From Gaiellasilicea sp963829845 (GTDB taxonomy: Bacteria; Actinomycetota; Thermoleophilia; Gaiellales; Gaiellaceae), in contig CAWHKD010000006.1 in assembly GCA_963829845.1 (NCBI GenBank), positions 81,626 through 145,625 of the forward strand: a stretch of DNA of 64,000 nt. Direction: 5' to 3'. The translations under genes and the position numbers were made by a program. Position 1 is the stretch's first letter; each line of letters starts with the position of its first letter. The notes beneath the pieces were generated by a model. The model did no database searches and had not been told where the DNA came from. It saw only the letters and a program-made list of their open reading frames with translations. Below are positions 1-7,777 of this stretch, piece after piece.

Positions 1-1
1 C

Positions 2-367
2 TTCTCGCAGGCGCGGCTGCTGGTCGACGATTTTCAGACGGCGTTCCGCTTCTACCGGGACACGCTCGGGCTGTCGAACGCATTCGGCGACGAGTCGAGC
101 GGCTATGCCTCCTTCGACACTGGCTCCGGCGGGGTCGCGATCTTCGAGCGCGGCGGGCAGGGCGAGGTCGTAGAGCTGCGCCCGCCCGGCGACTCGACCC
201 TGCTCGTTCTCGAGGTGGACGACGTCGACGCCGACGTGGCGCGGCTCGAGGCCCACGTGGTGCGCGAGCCTGTCGACCAGCCCGAGTGGGGCGGGCGCGT
301 CGCGTATCTGCGCGACCCCTCCGGGAACCTGATCGAGCTCTTCCAGCCGCTACCACGCCAGGAATGA
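2..367 (+). CDS. VOC (glyoxalase/bleomycin-resistance fold) protein, 5' end missing
   Basis: The open frame enters from the left edge and ends at TGA 365-367, so the N-terminus is missing. The 121 visible codons match one VOC module: a FYRDTLGL helix start near the beginning, a central EVDDVDADVARLEA stretch, and the typical ending GRVAYLRDPSGNLIELFQP, in which the last Glu is usually a metal ligand. VOC proteins include lyases, dioxygenases and antibiotic-binding proteins; nothing visible sets the substrate. The stop overlaps the pgk start (ATGA), so it is probably translated just ahead of pgk. Confidence 0.85.
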   Translation, partial: FSQARLLVDDFQTAFRFYRDTLGLSNAFGDESSGYASFDTGSGGVAIFERGGQGEVVELRPPGDSTLLVLEVDDVDADVARLEAHVVREPVDQPEWGGRVAYLRDPSGNLIELFQPLPRQE

Positions 368-1407
368 GGCTGCCGCGCTCGGTTCGCGACGCGGACCTCG
401 ACGGCAAGACCGTCCTCGTGCGAGCAGACCTGAACGTCCCGCTCGAGGACGGCCGGGTCGCCGACGATACGCGCATCCGTGCGGCGTTGCCGACGCTCGA
501 GCTGCTGCTCGAGCGAGGGGCGGCCCACGTCCGCGTCTGCTCGCACCTCGGCCGACCGAAAGGGGAGGACTCGGCGTTCCGGATCGAACCGGTGCGTGCG
601 CGGCTGCGCGAGCTCCTGCCGGACGAGCGGATCGAGGTGCTCGAGAACACGCGCTTCCATCCGGGTGAGACGAAGAACGATCCCGAGTTCGCACGTCAGC
701 TCGCCGAGGGCTGTGACCTCTTCGTCGACGACGCGTTCGGCTCGGCGCACCGGGCGCACTCGTCCACCGTCGGCGTCGCCCAGATCCTGCCCGCGTACGC
801 TGGGCTGCTCCTGCTCGCCGAGCTGGAGCATCTCGGGCGGCTGCTGGGCGAGGTCGAGCGCCCGTTCGTGCTCGTCACTGGCGGCGCCAAGGTCGCGGAC
901 AAGCTGGGCGTCCTCGAGAAGCTTGGCGGGCGGGCCGACGAGGTGCTGGTCGGCGGGAAGATGGCGGAGGAGCTGCGTGAGGCCAACCCCCTCTCGTTCG
1001 AGGTCGTGCTTCCGGCCGACGTCGTTGCGGCGAGCGAGTTCGCCGAGGACGCTGAGACCCGCGTGGCGCGGTTCGACGCGCTTCCGGACGGCTGGCTCGG
1101 GCTCGACATCGGGCCTGACTCGCGGGAGGACTTCGCGCGCCGGATCCGCGCCGCGAAGACGGTCTTCTGGAACGGGCCGATGGGCGTGTTCGAGTGGGAG
1201 CCGTTCGCCGGCGGGACGAAGACGGTCGCCGAGGCCGTTGCGGCGGTCGACGGCTATACCGTCGTCGGCGGCGGCGACTCCGTCCGTGCGCTCAACGAGC
1301 TCGGGCTCGACGACGAGGTCTCCTGGGTCTCGACCGGCGGCGGCGCCTCGCTCGAGTTGCTCGAGGGCAAGGAGCTTCCCGGCGTGGCGGCGATCCCGGA
1401 AGAATGA
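364..1407 (+). CDS. pgk: Phosphoglycerate kinase
   Basis: Converts 1,3-bisphosphoglycerate and ADP to 3-phosphoglycerate and ATP in the cytoplasm. Signatures are VLVRADLNVPL near residue 13, the CSHLGRPKG loop, FVDDAFGSAHRAHSS, the ADKLGVLEKL hinge region, FWNGPMGVFE and the C-terminal nucleotide loop VVGGGDSVRAL followed by VSTGGGASLE. The ATG at 364 is chosen because the family N-terminus starts right there; it overlaps the upstream stop. At 347 residues it is about 45 shorter than the usual ~395, mostly because the segment after VLVGGKMAEE runs almost directly into VVLPADVV. Followed 4 nt later by tpiA. Confidence 0.97.
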   Translation: MRLPRSVRDADLDGKTVLVRADLNVPLEDGRVADDTRIRAALPTLELLLERGAAHVRVCSHLGRPKGEDSAFRIEPVRARLRELLPDERIEVLENTRFHPGETKNDPEFARQLAEGCDLFVDDAFGSAHRAHSSTVGVAQILPAYAGLLLLAELEHLGRLLGEVERPFVLVTGGAKVADKLGVLEKLGGRADEVLVGGKMAEELREANPLSFEVVLPADVVAASEFAEDAETRVARFDALPDGWLGLDIGPDSREDFARRIRAAKTVFWNGPMGVFEWEPFAGGTKTVAEAVAAVDGYTVVGGGDSVRALNELGLDDEVSWVSTGGGASLELLEGKELPGVAAIPEE

Positions 1408-1411
1408 GCGC

Positions 1412-2104
1412 ATGCTGATCGCCGGCAACTGGAAGATGTTCAAGGGACCGGGCGAGGCGCGAGCCTTCTTCGACTCGTTCGACCCACCTGACGGTGTCGA
1501 CGTCGTCCTTTGTCCGCCGTTCGTCTCGCTCGCGGTAGCGGTCGAGAGCGGCCGGACCGTCTACGCGCAGAACGTGCACTGGGAGGCGCAGGGCGCTTAC
1601 ACCGGCGAGGTCTCACCCGAGATGCTGCGCGAGTTGGGCGTCGAGGGCGCTCTGGTCGGCCATTCGGAGCGTCGCCAGCTGTTCGGCGAGAGCGACGAGA
1701 CCGTCGCCCGCCGCGCCCGCACGGCCCTCCAAGCCGGGCTCGGCGTGATCGCCTGCGTCGGCGAGACTTTGGAGCAGCGCGCGTCCGGCGACACCGAGCT
1801 CGTGCTCAAGATCCAGGTCGAGGCGATCGCGTTCGCCGCCGGCGAGCACGAGCAGCTCGTGATCGCCTACGAGCCCGTGTGGGCGATCGGCACCGGCCGG
1901 ACCGCCACGCCCGAGCAGGCCGAGGAAGCGCACCAATTCATCAAGAGCCTGCTCGACCGTCCCGTGCTCTACGGCGGCTCGGTCAAGCCCGAGAACGCAG
2001 CGGAGCTCCTCTCGAAATCCGCGATCGACGGTGCGCTCGTCGGCGGCGCCTCGCTCGAGCCCGACTCCTTCTTAGCGATTTGTCGCGCCGCGTCGACCTC
2101 GTAA
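1412..2104 (+). CDS. tpiA: Triose-phosphate isomerase
   Basis: Interconverts dihydroxyacetone phosphate and glyceraldehyde 3-phosphate. Visible signatures are GNWKM with the catalytic Lys at residues 5-9, LVGHSERR with the catalytic His, the AYEPVWAIGTG motif with the catalytic Glu plus the flexible loop, and the phosphate-binding YGGSVKPENA and GALVGGASL near the end. 230 residues is slightly short for the family (~250). The start lies 4 nt after the pgk stop, and the gene end overlaps the inferred gpmI start, so the three glycolytic genes read as one operon. Confidence 0.97.
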   Translation: MLIAGNWKMFKGPGEARAFFDSFDPPDGVDVVLCPPFVSLAVAVESGRTVYAQNVHWEAQGAYTGEVSPEMLRELGVEGALVGHSERRQLFGESDETVARRARTALQAGLGVIACVGETLEQRASGDTELVLKIQVEAIAFAAGEHEQLVIAYEPVWAIGTGRTATPEQAEEAHQFIKSLLDRPVLYGGSVKPENAAELLSKSAIDGALVGGASLEPDSFLAICRAASTS

Positions 2105-3555
2105 CGCTCGTCGTCCTCGACGGCTGGGGCTGCGCTCCGCCCGGCCCCGGCAACGCCGTCGAGCTGGCGCACACGCCGGTCTTCGACCGGCTCTGGCGGG
2201 AGTATCCGCACACGACGCTCGGAGCTTCGGGTGAGGCGGTGGGCCTGCCGCCGGGGCAAATGGGCAACTCCGAGGTCGGCCATCTGACGATCGGCTCGGG
2301 CCGTATCCTCTTCCAGGATCTCCAGCGCGTGAACGCCGCCGTCCGCGATGGGTCGTTTTTCGAGAATCCGGCACTGCTGGCCGCGTTCGGCCGCGCGCAG
2401 GAGCGCGGCGGCGGCGTCCATCTCCTCGGGCTCGTGTCGAAGGGCGGCGTCCACTCCCACCTCGACCACCTGCAGGCACTGCTCGAGCTCGCGCGCAGGC
2501 GCGGCATCGAGGATCGAACGTGGATCCACGCCTTCACCGACGGCCGAGACGTCTCGCCGCATGCGGCGGTCTCGGATCTCGCCGAGCTGCCGCCTGAGCG
2601 GATCGCGACGGTCGTCGGCCGCTACTACGCGATGGACCGCGACCAACGCTGGGAGCGGACGCGGCGAGCGCTCGACGCGATCACGCGCGGAGTCGGCGAC
2701 TCGAGGCAGGACGTGCTTGCGGCCGTCCGGCTGAGTTACGAGGCCGGGATCACGGACGAGTTCCTGGAGCCGATCATCGTTGGGGGGGCACCACGGCTCA
2801 CGGAGAAGGACTCGGCGATCTTCTTCAACTTCCGTCCCGACCGCGGCCGCCAACTGGCGCAGAAGCTCGCCGAGGCCGGCTTCGACCTGACGACGATGAC
2901 GCGCTACTCGGACGAGCTCGATATCCCGGCCGCTTTCGGCGAGCAGGTCGTCGAGCACACGCTTGCGGAGACGCTGGCGGCGGCGGGCGCGCGACAACTC
3001 CACGTCGCCGAGACAGAGAAGTACGCCCACGTCACGTACTTCTTCAACGGCGGCGTCGAGCAGGCGTGGCCGGGGGAGATGCGGATTCTCGTCCCGAGCC
3101 CTCGCGACGTGCCGAGCTACGACCACAAGCCGGAAATGTCCGCGCGCGAGGTGGCGGCCCGGTTCGCGGACGAGATCGGGAGGGGCTACCGGTTCGCGGT
3201 GATCAACTTCGCCAACCCGGACATGGTCGGCCACACGGGCTCGATCCCCGCCGCGACGACCGCGGTCGAGGTCGCGGACGAAAGCCTTGGTGTCGTCGTC
3301 GAGGCAACGAATGCCGCCGGCGGCGTCTGCCTCGTCACCGCCGACCACGGCAACGCGGAGCAGCTGCTCGAGCCGGACGGTGTCAGCCCGCACACCGCCC
3401 ACACAACGAATCTCGTTCCACTGATCCTCACCTTGAGTGAGGTGACGCTAAAGTCGGGCGGCGAACTCTCCGATCTAGCGCCTACGGCCCTGCGGCTCTT
3501 GGGTTTGGACAGACCGTCCGAGATGACTGGCACGGCGCTGTGCGGAACGGAATAA
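2080..3555 (+). CDS. gpmI: 2,3-bisphosphoglycerate-independent phosphoglycerate mutase
   Basis: Interconverts 3- and 2-phosphoglycerate using two Mn ions and a phosphoserine intermediate. Signatures are VVLDGWG (metal Asp) near the N-terminus, GQMGNSEVGH with the nucleophilic Ser, FNFRPDRGRQL, EKYAHVTYFFNGG, FANPDMVGHTG and the metal site VTADHGNAE. The frame stays open far upstream, but homology begins just before VTLVVLDGWG; TTG 2080 is the only plausible start there and gives 491 residues, normal for the family. It overlaps the end of tpiA by 25 nt and no clear ribosome site is visible, so the exact start is uncertain. Confidence 0.94.
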   Translation: MSRRVDLVTLVVLDGWGCAPPGPGNAVELAHTPVFDRLWREYPHTTLGASGEAVGLPPGQMGNSEVGHLTIGSGRILFQDLQRVNAAVRDGSFFENPALLAAFGRAQERGGGVHLLGLVSKGGVHSHLDHLQALLELARRRGIEDRTWIHAFTDGRDVSPHAAVSDLAELPPERIATVVGRYYAMDRDQRWERTRRALDAITRGVGDSRQDVLAAVRLSYEAGITDEFLEPIIVGGAPRLTEKDSAIFFNFRPDRGRQLAQKLAEAGFDLTTMTRYSDELDIPAAFGEQVVEHTLAETLAAAGARQLHVAETEKYAHVTYFFNGGVEQAWPGEMRILVPSPRDVPSYDHKPEMSAREVAARFADEIGRGYRFAVINFANPDMVGHTGSIPAATTAVEVADESLGVVVEATNAAGGVCLVTADHGNAEQLLEPDGVSPHTAHTTNLVPLILTLSEVTLKSGGELSDLAPTALRLLGLDRPSEMTGTALCGTE

Positions 3556-3563
3556 ACCCGAAC

Positions 3564-3591
3564 TTCAATTTTACAATCTTGGCGCTATACT
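3564..3591 (+). promoter_or_regulatory. Promoter of the sigma-factor gene, probably leaderless
   Basis: An AT-rich island between gpmI and the next gene contains TATACT at 3586-3591, ending 9 nt before the TTG start, with a weak TTCAAT -35 candidate at 3564-3569 (16-bp spacer). The distance implies transcription begins at or next to the start codon. Confidence 0.55.
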
Positions 3592-3600
3592 CCCGCCCAC

Positions 3601-4191
3601 TTGTCGCTGCCCCAGCCTGATCTCGGCGTCCTGCGGAAGGCCCAGCGAGGAGATGAGCGAGCTTTCTCGCTCATCGTCCGTGCGTATGAGCTTCCGGTCT
3701 TCAACTACGTGCTTCGGCTCGTGGGCGACCGTTCCCTTGCCGAGGACCTGACGCAGGAAGTCTTCATCCGGGTTTATCAGGGACTGCCGAACTTCTCGCT
3801 CCGCTGCCGGTTCACGACCTGGCTCTTCCAGGTGACGAAGAACCGCGTCCTCGACGAGCTGCGCGCCCTCGAGCGCCGGCCGCGCGCGGTCGTCAACCTC
3901 GAGGACATCCCGCCGCTCGAGGTCGTCGACGCGCCGTTCGAGCGGGTCGAGGCGATCGACGCCGTCTGGCGCGCGGTCGAGAACCTGAGCGTCGACCTGA
4001 AGATGGCGCTCCTGCTCCGCGACGTCGTCGGTCTCTCGTACACCGAGATCGCCGACTCGCTCGAGGTAACGCTCGCCACCGTCAAGTGGCGGATCTACAA
4101 GGCGCGCGAGGAAGTCCAGATCGCGCTCGCCCGCGAGGGCATCACCTTCGGCACGACCGGCGCGCAGCCGGCCGAGCCCGCCCTCGTCTAG
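3601..4191 (+). CDS. RNA polymerase sigma factor, ECF-type (sigma-70 family)
   Basis: A 196-residue sigma factor with only regions 2 and 4. Region 2 covers about residues 10-90 with YVLRLVGDRSLAEDLTQEVF (core binding) and FTTWLFQVTKNRVLDELR (-10 recognition). Region 4 covers about residues 120-180, with LLLRDVVGLSYTEIADSLEV leading into the helix-turn-helix TLATVKWRIYKAREEVQ. The TTG start matches the family N-terminus and the leaderless promoter. No anti-sigma gene or zinc-finger partner lies next to it, so its signal is unknown. Single gene, transcribed away from gpmI. Confidence 0.9.
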   Translation: MSLPQPDLGVLRKAQRGDERAFSLIVRAYELPVFNYVLRLVGDRSLAEDLTQEVFIRVYQGLPNFSLRCRFTTWLFQVTKNRVLDELRALERRPRAVVNLEDIPPLEVVDAPFERVEAIDAVWRAVENLSVDLKMALLLRDVVGLSYTEIADSLEVTLATVKWRIYKAREEVQIALAREGITFGTTGAQPAEPALV

Positions 4192-4226
4192 GAGCGGCTC
4201 GACCGACCGCGCAGGGGCCGGCCGCG

Positions 4227-4715
4227 CTACGCGGCGGCGTTTGCGTCCTCCTTCGCCGCAAGCTGCAGGCTCGCCGCCATCACGTCCTTGAGGTGCCGCT
4301 TCTGGATCGGCAGCTGCACCTTCACGAGCTCGCCCACGCCCGGGTGCCTGGCCTGCTTGTTCAGCTCCTGGAGGACGCCCCAGTGGCCGACCTCGCCCGC
4401 CTCCGCCATCGTGAGAAACTCGAAGCCGTCCAGGCCGTCGGAGTTGCGCTCGAGGTACGCCTTCATCATCGTCGCGCCCTTCGTCTTCACGGTTCGGGCC
4501 TCGGCGAGGATCTTGCTCTTCTTGCCGTTCATGCTCGCTGCGACGGCGGTGCCGTCCTTTTCGGCCTTCGCCGCCTCCCGTCGCATCGTCTGCAGCTGCT
4601 TGCGCAGTTTCGCGTCCTTCGTCAGCTTCTCCACCCGCTCGGTCGCGGCCTGTGCGGCCATCGCCAGGCCGATCACCTCGCCGAGCTTCGTCTCCAGATT
4701 CGTCAGTTCCGCCAT
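4227..4715 (-). CDS. Uncharacterised helical protein, possibly ferritin-like bundle
   Basis: 162 residues, almost entirely helical and rich in Ala, Lys and Glu, with no signal peptide or membrane segment. Glu and His residues recur in EAGEVGHW and QKRHLKDV, in the middle and last helices, reminiscent of ferritin-like DUF892-type bundles, but the spacing is not diagnostic and I do not assign a metal-binding function. The ATG is preceded by AAGAGGAG, a good ribosome site. It lies downstream of and co-oriented with the metallophosphoesterase gene. Confidence 0.7.
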   Translation of the reverse strand: MAELTNLETKLGEVIGLAMAAQAATERVEKLTKDAKLRKQLQTMRREAAKAEKDGTAVAASMNGKKSKILAEARTVKTKGATMMKAYLERNSDGLDGFEFLTMAEAGEVGHWGVLQELNKQARHPGVGELVKVQLPIQKRHLKDVMAASLQLAAKEDANAAA

Positions 4716-4739
4716 GCTGCTCCTCTTGTCGGGGCCGAG

Positions 4740-5465
4740 CTAGATCCCGTACGCGAGGCGCAATGCGAGAGCTTCGGGCAGACCCACCTCCCGCATCTCC
4801 GCCTGCGTCCGCTCGACCGGATAGTCCGTACGGCGGAAGGTTGCCCAGCCGGTGCCAAAGTCAATCTCGAGCCACGCCGCGCGCGGGTCGCCGTCTCGCG
4901 GCTGGCCGACCGAGCCGGGATTCAGCAGCCGGCGCAGCCGGCCGAGCTCGAGCCGCGTCCCGGCTCGCGCCGGCTCGCCGCGCAGCTCGCCGCCGTTCGA
5001 GATCTCGAGCGCGACGTGACTGTGGCCGACGAGGACGAGCGGCGCCTCGGTCAGCAGGAGTGCGTTCGCCGCGCTCTCGTCCGAGAGCACGTAGTCCCAG
5101 ACCGGGTCGCGCGGGCTGCCGTGGAAGAGCTCGGCGTCCGGCGCGGCCGCCTTCGGCTCGAGCGAGCAAAGGAACACACGCGCGCTCTCGTCGAGGACGG
5201 TCTGTGTCCAGCGGGCCGCGGCGGCAGCCTCGCCGGCGAACGCGTCGATCGGGATCTTCCCCACCACGACGAGATCGTGGTTGCCGGCCAGGCAGATCGT
5301 CGCGCGGCCCTGCAGGAGCGCTGCGCAGTCGTTCGGCTTCGGCCCGTAGCCGACAATGTCACCCAGGCACCAGATCCCGTCGAAGCGGCTGGCGTCGATC
5401 TCGGCCAGCACGGCCTCGAGTGCACGCAGGTTCGCATGGACGTCGGAGAAAACGGCGATGCGCAC
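4740..5465 (-). CDS. Calcineurin-like metallophosphoesterase
   Basis: 241 residues of the YfcE/MJ0936-like class. The binuclear-metal motifs are all visible: SDVHAN near residue 8, CLGDIVGYGP, AGNHD, and the C-terminal VGHSHV, followed by LLNPGSVGQPRDGDPRAAW, the family's closing motif. It should hydrolyse a phosphomonoester or diester in the cytoplasm; the substrate cannot be read. Starts at GTG 5465, 6 nt after the stop of the DUF3467 gene, so the two are probably one transcript. Confidence 0.92.
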   Translation of the reverse strand: MRIAVFSDVHANLRALEAVLAEIDASRFDGIWCLGDIVGYGPKPNDCAALLQGRATICLAGNHDLVVVGKIPIDAFAGEAAAAARWTQTVLDESARVFLCSLEPKAAAPDAELFHGSPRDPVWDYVLSDESAANALLLTEAPLVLVGHSHVALEISNGGELRGEPARAGTRLELGRLRRLLNPGSVGQPRDGDPRAAWLEIDFGTGWATFRRTDYPVERTQAEMREVGLPEALALRLAYGI

Positions 5466-5471
5466 CGGATG

Positions 5472-5774
5472 CTACGAGTTGCGGGGCGGCGCTTCGGGGA
5501 GATCCTGGATCCCGCGCACGGTGGCGTACTTCGACCAGGAGTCCTGGAGCGCATCGAGCAGCTCCTTGGCGAACTTCGTCGACATGTTCACGCGCGAGAC
5601 GACGATCCCGGGAACATCGCCTTCCGAGACCTCGTGATCGATCCGCGCGAACGTGACCGTGAACTCGTACTCGGAGAACGAGATGTTGGCGAAGTTCGCG
5701 TAGGTTCCGGCGAGGTGTTTCTCGTCGATCTGGATGTTGAGCTGCCGCTCCTGGCCGGGGTCGTCCTCGTCCAC
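5472..5774 (-). CDS. DUF3467-family protein
   Basis: A 100-residue cytoplasmic protein matching DUF3467: NIQIDEKHLAGTYANFANI at the start, an alternating hydrophobic FTVTFARIDHE strand, then IVVSRVNMSTKFAKELLDAL. The family has no established function. GTG 5774 is chosen because TACTGT sits 6 nt upstream (leaderless start) and homology begins right after it. Divergent from argS across 17 bp; first gene of a likely two-gene unit with the metallophosphoesterase. Confidence 0.85.
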   Translation of the reverse strand: MDEDDPGQERQLNIQIDEKHLAGTYANFANISFSEYEFTVTFARIDHEVSEGDVPGIVVSRVNMSTKFAKELLDALQDSWSKYATVRGIQDLPEAPPRNS

Positions 5775-5791
5775 GCCCGTACAGTAACGGC
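5775..5791. promoter_or_regulatory. Bidirectional leaderless promoter between the DUF3467 gene and argS
   Basis: The whole intergenic gap is 17 bp. TACAGT (5780-5785) is 6 nt before the argS GTG; on the other strand TACTGT (5786-5781) is 6 nt before the DUF3467 GTG. The two -10 hexamers overlap by 5 bp, and -35 contacts would fall in the opposite gene. Confidence 0.6.
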
Positions 5792-7303
5792 GTGAGGGCG
5801 ATCGAAACGCTGGAGGCGGCACTCGGTGAAGCTGCGGGCACCGACGTCGTGCTCGAGCGGCCGAGCGACGCCGCCCACGGCGACTACGCGACGAACGTGG
5901 CGATGCGCCTCGCGGGCGCACGGCGGTTGGCGCCGCGGGCGATCGCGGAGGAGCTCGCCGAGCAGGCGACGGCGCTGCCTCAGGTCGAGCGCGCCGAGAT
6001 CGCAGGCCCCGGGTTCGTCAACCTCTGGCTGGCGCGCGACTGGTACGGGGACGCGCTCGCCGAGCTGCTCGCCGCCGGCGCTGCGTACGGCAGCGGCGCG
6101 GGGGAGGTCAAGGAACGTGTGCAGGTGGAGATGGTGTCGGCGAACCCGACCGGCCCGATCGTCGTCTCGGCGGCGCGCAACGGCGCCTACGGCGACTCGG
6201 TCGCCCGCCTGCTCGAGTTCGCGGGCCATGAGGTCGAGCGGGAGTACTACTACAACGACGCCGGCGCGCAGATGGAACGCTTCCGCGCCTCTGTCGAGGC
6301 ACGCCGGCAAGGGGAGGAGCCGCCCGAGGACGGCTACCACGGTGCGTACATCGCCGAGCTGGCGGCGCTGCGCGGCGACCCGGTCCCGCTGATGCTGACG
6401 CAGATCGAGCACACGCTCGAGCGCTTCCGGATCCACTACGACAGCTGGGCGTTGCAGAGCGAGCTGGAGCAGCGGCTGCCCGAGTTCCTCCCGCGCCTCG
6501 ACACCTATGAGAAGGACGGCGCCGTGTGGGCGCGCTCGTCTGCGTACGGCGACGACGACGACCGCGTCCTGATCCGCTCCGAGACCGGCACGCCGACCTA
6601 TCGCGCAGCCGACGTCGTCTATCTGGCAGACAAGCTCGACCGCGGCCATGACCGCGCGATCTACGTCCTCGGCGCCGACCATCACGGCACGCGCAACTGG
6701 TACGCCGCGGTGGCACGGATGCTCGGCTACGACCCCGAGCGCGTCGAGGTACTGCTCTACCAGCTCGTCCACCTGAGCAGGGGTGGCGAGGCGGCGAAGA
6801 TGTCCAAGCGTCGCGGCGACGTCGTGATGCTCGACGAGTTCCTCGACGAGGTCGGAGTCGACGCGGCGCGCTGGTATCTCGTCTCGCGCGGGCCCGACCA
6901 GACGATCGAGATCGACGTCGATCTCGCCGCCGAGAAGACGGCGAAGAACCCCGTCTTCTACGTCCAATACGCCCACGCTCGGATCGCCGGGATCCTCCGC
7001 AACGCCGAGGGCGCGGACCCGTCACACGAGCCTCCCGCCGATCTCGCCGCCGAGGAGCGCGACCTCGTCAAGCGGCTCGCCGAGTTCCCGGCCGTCGTCG
7101 CCGAGGCGACCGAGCGGCGCGGCCCGCACGCGATCCCGACCTACGCGATCCGCGTCGCGGACGACTTCCACCGCTTCTACCACGAGCACAAGGTGCTGGG
7201 CTCGGACGCACAGGCGTTCCGGCTCGGCCTGATCACGGCGACGAAGTCCGTGATCGCCCGCTCGCTCGACCTGATCGGGGTTGAGGCGCCCGACCGGATG
7301 TAG
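5792..7303 (+). CDS. argS: Arginyl-tRNA synthetase with degenerate HIGH motif
   Basis: 503-residue class I synthetase that charges tRNA-Arg. The N-terminal Add1 domain covers roughly residues 1-80. Diagnostic stretches are YYNDAGAQMERF, YVLGADHHG, KMSKRRGD near residue 336, and a DALR anticodon-binding C-terminus with FHRFYHEHKVL. The ATP-binding HIGH signature is abnormal: the position normally reading HVGH after SANPTGP reads VVSA (residues 124-127), while the flanking residues are conserved. GTG 5792 is supported by the leaderless promoter. Whether a second argS exists cannot be seen from this window. Confidence 0.95.
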   Translation: MRAIETLEAALGEAAGTDVVLERPSDAAHGDYATNVAMRLAGARRLAPRAIAEELAEQATALPQVERAEIAGPGFVNLWLARDWYGDALAELLAAGAAYGSGAGEVKERVQVEMVSANPTGPIVVSAARNGAYGDSVARLLEFAGHEVEREYYYNDAGAQMERFRASVEARRQGEEPPEDGYHGAYIAELAALRGDPVPLMLTQIEHTLERFRIHYDSWALQSELEQRLPEFLPRLDTYEKDGAVWARSSAYGDDDDRVLIRSETGTPTYRAADVVYLADKLDRGHDRAIYVLGADHHGTRNWYAAVARMLGYDPERVEVLLYQLVHLSRGGEAAKMSKRRGDVVMLDEFLDEVGVDAARWYLVSRGPDQTIEIDVDLAAEKTAKNPVFYVQYAHARIAGILRNAEGADPSHEPPADLAAEERDLVKRLAEFPAVVAEATERRGPHAIPTYAIRVADDFHRFYHEHKVLGSDAQAFRLGLITATKSVIARSLDLIGVEAPDRM

Positions 7304-7308
7304 CGGTC

Positions 7309-7725
7309 TCAGGCCGGAAAGCGGTTCGATTCCTGGAGCACCCAGGTGTTGCCGTCGGGGTCGCTGAAGTCTGCGTAGGACCAGTAGTCGCGATGCTCTG
7401 GGTCGACACCCGGCTGCCAGCCGCCCGACCCCATGTGCCGGATCTCGGCGACGTCGACGCCGCGGCCGACAAGCTCGGCGCGCGCGGCCTCGATGTCGGT
7501 GACGACGAGGTGGGTGCCGCGATAGGAGCCGGGCGCCGCGTCGGTGATCCCGATCCCGAAGGTCACCGAGCACGCGGATCCGGGTGGCGTCAGCTGGACG
7601 ACGCGGAACTCGTCGTTCGGCTGATGGTCGACGTCCAGCGTGAAGCCGCACTTCTCCTCGTAGAACAGCTTCGCGCGGTCGACGTCCGTGACGGGGATCA
7701 GCACGAGCTCGAGCTTGAAGTCCAT
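7309..7725 (-). CDS. VOC-family protein (PhnB/glyoxalase-like)
   Basis: 138 residues. The N-terminal strand LELVLIPVTDVDRAKLFYEE and the C-terminal YADFSDPDGNTWVLQE are hallmark VOC edges, with THLVVTDIEAARAEL between them, so a complete two-module domain is present. No substrate assignment is possible. ATG 7725 is chosen over an upstream in-frame ATG because AAGGAGG lies 7 nt before it. Convergent with argS (5 nt between stops). Confidence 0.88.
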   Translation of the reverse strand: MDFKLELVLIPVTDVDRAKLFYEEKCGFTLDVDHQPNDEFRVVQLTPPGSACSVTFGIGITDAAPGSYRGTHLVVTDIEAARAELVGRGVDVAEIRHMGSGGWQPGVDPEHRDYWSYADFSDPDGNTWVLQESNRFPA

Positions 7726-7777
7726 TCGGTCCTCCTTGTGCATCGGGCAGGGTCCCACGAGCATAGGATTCGCGCGC

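Noticed and set aside
4086..5795. 569-codon plus-strand frame over the helical-protein and metallophosphoesterase genes
   Set aside because: It lies antisense to two motif-bearing genes with good starts and shows no motif of its own.
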